DNA of 10,627 nucleotides from JBBECF01 sp040881945 (lineage in GTDB: Bacteria; Pseudomonadota; Alphaproteobacteria; Dongiales; Dongiaceae): assembly GCA_040881945.1 (NCBI GenBank), contig JBBECF010000207.1, positions 1-10,627 of the forward strand, written 5' to 3'. Below the pieces are notes generated by a model. It saw only the letters and a program-made list of their open reading frames with translations. It made no database searches and had not been told where the DNA came from. The position numbers and the translations under genes were made by a program. Numbering within the stretch: the stretch's first letter is position 1; every line of letters starts with the position of its first letter. Of this stretch, positions 6,233 through 10,627 are shown piece after piece.

Positions 6233-7315
6233 CTATCCTCGCGGCATCAGGACGGTGTAGTCGAGGTCGAGCACGACCGCGGAATCGAGGCGCCCATCGG
6301 GGCCACGGTCGGGGAAATCGGCGCAAGCGCGGTCCTTGGTCGCGACCGTGCGCAAGCGCAGCGCGCCGAGCTCGGTGCGGCCGGGCAGCTCCAGCTTCTC
6401 GGTCACCTCGCTCCAGGCATAGATCGTGTCGCCGGCGAATACCGGCGCGGCGTGCCAGCCGCCGTTGATGGCGGCGATGCGAAAGGCGTTGGCCAGGCCG
6501 TTGAAGCTGAGCGCCCGCGCCAGACTGATGACGTGACCGCCATAAACGATCCGGCGGCCGAAGCGGTCGGCCGCCGCCGTCTGCCGGTTGAAATGCACCC
6601 GCGCCGGATTCTGGTAGAGCCGGGTCGCGGTCATGTGGCAGGACTCCTCGACGGTCATGCCGTCGATGTGGTCGATGCGCTCGCCGACGTCGTAGTCCTG
6701 CCAACAATGCGGCGCGCCGGCGAGCCCGGTGGCGTAGCGCGTGAGGTCGAGGCCTTGCGGCACCCGCAGCTCGGCCGCGGCGACCCGGTCCGGCAGCTCC
6801 GGCACCGTCGGCTCGGGCGGCGGCGCCGCCGGATCGCGCTTGCGCAGCAGCACCCAGCGGACATAGTCGAGAACGGTATCGCCGCGCTGATTGATGCCGA
6901 TCGAGCGGACATGGACGACGCCCGTCTCGCGGTTCGACGACTCCTTGAGCCCGATCACCGTCGACGTCGCGGACAGCGTGTCGCCGGGAAAGACGAAGGC
7001 GCCGAAGCGGCAGGCGGCATAGCCGAGATTGGCGATGGCGTTGAGCGAGACGTCCGCGACGGTCCTGCCGAAAACGATATGGAACACCAGCAGATCGTCG
7101 ATCGGCGCCTGCGGCAGGTGCAGCGAGCGGGCGAACACGTCCGAGCAGGGCAGCGCGAACCGCGATCCCGTGAGGCCAAGATAGAGCGCCGCGTCGCCCG
7201 TCGTCACAGTGCGCGGCGCGGCGTGGCGGAGCTCCTGGCCGACGCGGAAGTCCTCGAAGAAGGCGCCGGAATTGCTCTTGCCGGACGGGCCTTGCGCGGC
7301 GCCGGGGACGGTCAT
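6233..7315 (-). CDS. mch: Mesaconyl-CoA hydratase (MaoC family, double hotdog)
   Basis: Hydrates mesaconyl-C1-CoA to beta-methylmalyl-CoA in the ethylmalonyl-CoA pathway, the route many alphaproteobacteria use instead of the glyoxylate bypass. The 360-residue protein has two MaoC-like hotdog halves, about 18-160 and 205-355. The first half carries the family pattern FFEDFRVGQELRHAAPRTVT, then PIDDLLVFHIVFGRTVADVS, NLGYAACRF, PGDTLSA and NQRGDTVLDYVRW. The second half has the hydratase-type segment RLYQNPARVHFN with H241, and YGGHVISLARALSFNGLANAF. The Pro-rich linker AAPPPEPTVPELPD joins the halves. Length and segments match mesaconyl-CoA hydratases of Rhodobacter and Methylobacterium as I know them. 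The ATG (7313-7315) overlaps the upstream gene stop as ATGA; there is no clear ribosome binding site, so translation is probably coupled. Confidence 0.87.
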   Translation of the reverse strand: MTVPGAAQGPSGKSNSGAFFEDFRVGQELRHAAPRTVTTGDAALYLGLTGSRFALPCSDVFARSLHLPQAPIDDLLVFHIVFGRTVADVSLNAIANLGYAACRFGAFVFPGDTLSATSTVIGLKESSNRETGVVHVRSIGINQRGDTVLDYVRWVLLRKRDPAAPPPEPTVPELPDRVAAAELRVPQGLDLTRYATGLAGAPHCWQDYDVGERIDHIDGMTVEESCHMTATRLYQNPARVHFNRQTAAADRFGRRIVYGGHVISLARALSFNGLANAFRIAAINGGWHAAPVFAGDTIYAWSEVTEKLELPGRTELGALRLRTVATKDRACADFPDRGPDGRLDSAVVLDLDYTVLMPRG

Positions 7316-8199
7316 GAGGCGGCCCGGGCGGCTTCCCCGTCGGCGATCGCCTCGGCCAGCGCGACCATCCGGCGCGCCTCGAGCACGTGCAGGTTTTCCA
7401 CCAGCCGGCCGTCGACGACGACGATGCCCTTGCCCTGGGCGGTCGCCTCGGCATGGGCCTGGATGATGCGGCGCGACCAGGCGACGTCTTCGGGCGAGGG
7501 CGCGAACACATCGTTCGCGCCGGCGATCTGCTTCGGATGGATCAGCGTCTTGCCGTCGAAGCCGAGATCGCGGCCCTGGCGGCAGGATTGGGCATAGCCG
7601 GCGTCGTCATCGAGATCGAGATGGACGCCGTCGAGGATGGCGAGGTCGAAGGCGCGCGCCGCCAGCAGGCACAGGCCGAGGGACGTCAGCATCGGCAGCC
7701 GGTCGCGCAAGTGGCGGGCGTGCAATTCCTGGGTCAGGTCCGAGGTGCCCATGACGAAGCAGGCGACGCGCGGGCTCGAGCCCGCGATCGCCTCGGCGTT
7801 GAGCATGGCGCGCGGCGTCTCCATCATGCACCAGATGGCGAGGTCGGGCGGCGCCCCGCTCGCCGCCATGACGGTCTGCGCCTGGCGGACGGATTCGACG
7901 TTCTCGGTCTTCGGCAGCAGGACGGCGTCGGCGCCCGCGGTGCTCGCCGCCACCAGATCGGCGTAGCCCCACGGCGTGTTCAGGCCGTTGACCCGGACGA
8001 TGGCCTCGCGCCGGCCGTAGCCGCCGGCCTTGACCGCGTTGCACACCTGGAGCCGGGCGTCGCGCTTGGCGTCGGGCGCGACCGCGTCCTCGAGGTCGAA
8101 GATCAGCGCGTCGGCCGGCAGGGTCTTCGCCTTCTCCAGGGCGCGCAGGTTCGACCCCGGCATGTACAGCACGCTGCGGCGCGGGCGGCTTCGGAGCAT
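7312..8199 (-). CDS. CitE-family CoA-ester enzyme: probable (3S)-malyl-CoA thioesterase or beta-methylmalyl/malyl-CoA lyase
   Basis: A TIM-barrel HpcH/HpaI-CitE protein of 295 residues. Visible motifs: SVLYMPGS (9-16), FDLEDAV (34-40), R69 in VRVNGLNTPW, Mg-binding E127 in METPRA and D154 in GTSDLTQEL, IHPKQI (220-225), and D263 in VVDGR, where related enzymes have a catalytic Asp. In the ethylmalonyl-CoA pathway one paralogue (Mcl1) cleaves beta-methylmalyl-CoA and condenses glyoxylate with acetyl-CoA; another (Mcl2) hydrolyses (3S)-malyl-CoA to malate. This protein resembles the shorter CitE/Mcl2 type more than Mcl1, so thioesterase is my first choice; the exact substrate is not proven. The ATG at 8197-8199 has AGAGGA 9 nt upstream; a TTG three codons earlier would sit on that site. 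It overlaps mch by 4 bp, supporting a shared pathway. Promoter at 8230-8257. Confidence 0.82.
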   Translation of the reverse strand: MLRSRPRRSVLYMPGSNLRALEKAKTLPADALIFDLEDAVAPDAKRDARLQVCNAVKAGGYGRREAIVRVNGLNTPWGYADLVAASTAGADAVLLPKTENVESVRQAQTVMAASGAPPDLAIWCMMETPRAMLNAEAIAGSSPRVACFVMGTSDLTQELHARHLRDRLPMLTSLGLCLLAARAFDLAILDGVHLDLDDDAGYAQSCRQGRDLGFDGKTLIHPKQIAGANDVFAPSPEDVAWSRRIIQAHAEATAQGKGIVVVDGRLVENLHVLEARRMVALAEAIADGEAARAAS

Positions 8200-8229
8200 C
8201 TCTCGCAATCCTCTGCGGAATCCGCCGCG

Positions 8230-8257
8230 ACTATAACCGAAGGTCCGTCTGTGGCAA
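8230..8257 (-). promoter_or_regulatory. sigma70-type promoter for the CitE-mch operon
   Basis: On the minus strand: TTGCCA (8252-8257), a 16-bp spacer, then TATAGT (8230-8235), a near-consensus -10, about 30 bp before the ATG. The 11-bp palindrome GCGGAATCCGC (8215-8225) covers the expected transcription start and could be an operator. The same A/T core reads TATAAC (8232-8237) on the plus strand and may serve pdxY. Confidence 0.65.
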
Positions 8258-8270
8258 GCTCGGCCGCCCG

Positions 8271-9124
8271 ATGAACGTCCTGTCGATCCAATCGCGCGTC
8301 GCCTATGGTTGCGTCGGCAACGCCGGCGCCGCCTTCGCGTTGCAGCGCCTCGGTCACGAGGCCTGGACGATCGACACCGTGGCGTTCTCCAACCACCTCG
8401 GCCACCCGACCTGGCGCGGGCGGGCGCGCCCCGCCGCCGAGGTGCGGGAGCTGGTCGAGGGGCTGGCCGCGCTCGGCGTCCTGGAGCGGTGCGACGCCGT
8501 GCTGAGCGGCTATCTCGGCGCGGCCGAGACCGGCGCCGCCGTGCTCGACGCCGTCGCCCGGGTGCGCGCCGCCAACCCGCGCGCCCTCTATTGCTGCGAC
8601 CCGGTCATGGGCGAGCACGGAAGCGGCCTCTACGTGCCGCCCGGCGTCGCCAAGGTCGTCGCCGAAAGCCTGGTCCCGGCCGCCGACGTTGTGATGCCCA
8701 ACGCCTTCGAGCTGGAGACCTTGAGCGGCGGCCGGACCGATACGCTGGACGCGGCGCTGGCGGCGGCCGATCGGCTGCGCCGGGGCGGCGGGAAGCGGCT
8801 CGTCGTCGCGACCGGCTTGCGGTGGCGCGACGGCCCGGCCGACACGATCGAGACATTGGCGGTGGACGCGGACGGCGCCTGGCTGGCGGGGACGAAGCGG
8901 CTCGAGGTCGCGGCCGCGGGCGCCGGCGACGTCTTCGCGGCGCTGTTCCTCGGCCATTATCTGCGCGGGCGGAACGTCGAGGCCGCCCTGTCGCGCGCCG
9001 TCTCGGCGATCCAGGCCGTGTTCGAGGCGACGGCGGCGGCGGGCGCGGCGGAGCTGCAGCTCGTCGCCGCCCAGGACCGCTTGCAACCGGCCGACCCGCC
9101 GGTGCGCGCGATCCGCGTGCGTTA
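8271..9124 (+). CDS. pdxY: Pyridoxal kinase
   Basis: Phosphorylates pyridoxal to pyridoxal 5'-phosphate with ATP (vitamin B6 salvage, cytoplasm). This is a ribokinase-fold protein of 284 visible residues, against about 287 for E. coli PdxY. The N-terminal SIQSRVAYGCVGNAGA (5-20) matches the substrate-loop pattern of pyridoxal kinases. CDPVMGEHG starts at 109, PNAFELETLSG at 143-153, and AAGAGDVFAALFLGHYL carries the catalytic D220. The last readable codon is T-A-N at the edge of the N run, so a TAA/TAG stop there would give a complete protein of normal length. No Shine-Dalgarno sequence precedes the ATG at 8271. It is divergent from the CitE-mch operon (71 bp between starts) and convergent with asd across the gap. 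PdxK-type activity on pyridoxine cannot be excluded. Confidence 0.9.
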
Positions 9125-9224
9125 NNNNNNNNNNNNNNNNNNNNNNNNNNNNNNNNNNNNNNNNNNNNNNNNNNNNNNNNNNNNNNNNNNNNNNNNNNNN
9201 NNNNNNNNNNNNNNNNNNNNNNNN
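9125..9224. other. Assembly gap, exactly 100 N
   Basis: A run of 100 undetermined bases, the round number used as a placeholder for gaps of unknown size. It lies between the convergent 3' ends of pdxY and asd. The left flank ends GTTA and the right begins TAAC, and both genes reach T-A-N at the edge. The true spacing is unknown. Confidence 0.98.
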
Positions 9225-10273
<1,049 letters not shown>

Positions 10274-10325
10274 GACGATCCCACCTGTTGCTAGGGGTGA
10301 TTTCTGCCCGGCGGCCCGAACGAGA

Positions 10326-10349
10326 AAGGGCCGCTCGCCGGCGGCCCTT
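10326..10349 (-). terminator. Intrinsic terminator after the small secreted protein gene
   Basis: AAGGGCCGC (10326-10334) and GCGGCCCTT (10341-10349) form a perfect 9-bp stem with a 6-nt loop. On the minus strand TCTCGTT follows the stem, a modest T-rich tail. It lies 22 bp beyond the stop of the secreted protein gene and upstream of asd, so asd should be transcribed separately or by readthrough. Confidence 0.75.
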
Positions 10350-10371
10350 CCGTTCGCCGAGGCGAGTTCGG

Positions 10372-10551
10372 TCAGCCGCCCGTCTTGGTCCCCGGGATCG
10401 GCGTGATCGGCGCGGTCGCGCTGCCGTCGACGACGGTCGTCGAGGCGCCCTGGACCGAGTGCATGCCGTCGCAATCGGCTCTGGCCGCGCCCGGCAGGAC
10501 AAGCGCCGTCGCGAACAGCGTCGCCATGAATATGCTCGTCACCTTGGCCAT
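10372..10551 (-). CDS. Small secreted protein of unknown function
   Basis: A 59-residue protein that I do not recognise. It has a textbook Sec signal peptide: MAK, a hydrophobic core from about 5 to 20, then PGAARA as the signal peptidase I site, with cleavage expected after A25. The mature part would be about 34 residues, beginning DCDGMHSVQ, with one Cys (C27) and a Thr/Pro/Gly-rich, probably disordered tail. C27 is one residue past the expected cleavage site and there is no L-[AS]-[GA]-C lipobox, so a lipoprotein is unlikely. The ATG at 10549-10551 has a strong ribosome binding site (GAGAGGAGG, 7 nt away); an upstream in-frame ATG at 10567-10569 would bypass it. It is a single-gene unit with its own promoter (10587-10615) and terminator (10326-10349). 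Confidence 0.8.
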   Translation of the reverse strand: MAKVTSIFMATLFATALVLPGAARADCDGMHSVQGASTTVVDGSATAPITPIPGTKTGG

Positions 10552-10586
10552 TCGCAGGCCTCCTCTCACAGAGGGTCGACGGTCGG

Positions 10587-10615
10587 ACTTTACCCGATCG
10601 CCGCCGCGTTGTCGA
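10587..10615 (-). promoter_or_regulatory. sigma70-type promoter for the small secreted protein
   Basis: On the minus strand: TCGACA (10610-10615), a 17-bp spacer, then TAAAGT (10587-10592), giving a leader of about 30 nt to the ATG with the ribosome binding site inside it. One -35 mismatch from TTGACA. Confidence 0.6.
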
Positions 10616-10627
10616 GGGATTGTCGGG

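Noticed and set aside
5450..7597. A 715-codon open frame on the plus strand
   Set aside because: It runs antisense through the recognisable mch and CitE genes, its translation has no known domain, and long antisense frames are normal in high-GC DNA.
8206..8208. TTG start adding three residues to the CitE-family protein
   Set aside because: It directly abuts the AGAGGA ribosome binding site, leaving no spacing; the ATG at 8197-8199 fits better.
10552..10569. Upstream ATG extending the secreted protein by six residues
   Set aside because: It would precede the strong GAGAGGAGG site, which sits correctly for the ATG at 10549-10551, and that start gives a cleaner signal peptide.

Overview
This window comes from a high-GC alphaproteobacterium. 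The evidence is the gene content and the protein style: an sdhCDAB operon with alphaproteobacterial-type subunits, an LDH-like malate dehydrogenase next to sucC, a mesaconyl-CoA hydratase of the ethylmalonyl-CoA pathway, and a DUF6494-like small protein. The order is less certain; Rhodospirillales or Hyphomicrobiales are both plausible. It is a core-metabolism region. I see no mobile element, CRISPR array, tRNA, rRNA, phage or defence gene.

Layout, left to right (most genes lie on the minus strand). At 1-94 is the N-terminus of sucC, cut by the window edge. At 263-388 is a 41-residue Lys/Ala-rich, histone-tail-like ORF. At 388-1350 is mdh, whose stop overlaps the start of the small basic ORF. 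Positions 1351-1607 are intergenic. At 1608-1814, on the plus strand, is a 68-residue DUF6494-like protein, convergent with the sdh operon. At 1844-5305 is sdhC-sdhD-sdhA-sdhB, read leftwards from a clear sigma70-type promoter at 5365-5393. Upstream of that promoter, 5426-5514 is an AT-richer patch packed with dyads, direct repeats and DnaA-box-like words. Positions 5515-6203 are GC-rich, hairpin-rich DNA without a convincing gene. At 6233-7315 and 7312-8199 lie a mesaconyl-CoA hydratase gene and a CitE-family malyl-CoA thioesterase/lyase gene; they overlap by 4 bp and share a promoter at 8230-8257. At 8271-9124, on the plus strand, is pdxY, which runs into a run of exactly 100 N (9125-9224). 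At 9225-10273, on the minus strand, is asd, which runs into the same gap from the other side. A terminator (10326-10349) follows a 59-residue secreted protein gene (10372-10551), which has its own promoter (10587-10615).

How the genes fit together: sucC, sdhCDAB and mdh are three steps of the lower TCA cycle (succinyl-CoA to succinate to fumarate, and malate to oxaloacetate). The mch/CitE pair belongs to the branch in which mesaconyl-CoA is hydrated to beta-methylmalyl-CoA. That is then split to glyoxylate and propionyl-CoA, and glyoxylate plus acetyl-CoA gives malyl-CoA and malate. Propionyl-CoA re-enters as succinyl-CoA, so the products feed exactly the TCA enzymes encoded nearby. pdxY (pyridoxal phosphate salvage) and asd (aspartate-family amino acids) are neighbours without an obvious shared pathway.

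The points most worth a second look are the dyad/DnaA-like cluster and orphan DNA upstream of sdhC, the coupled Lys-rich mini-ORF between mdh and sucC, and the N gap where both convergent genes end in T-A-N.
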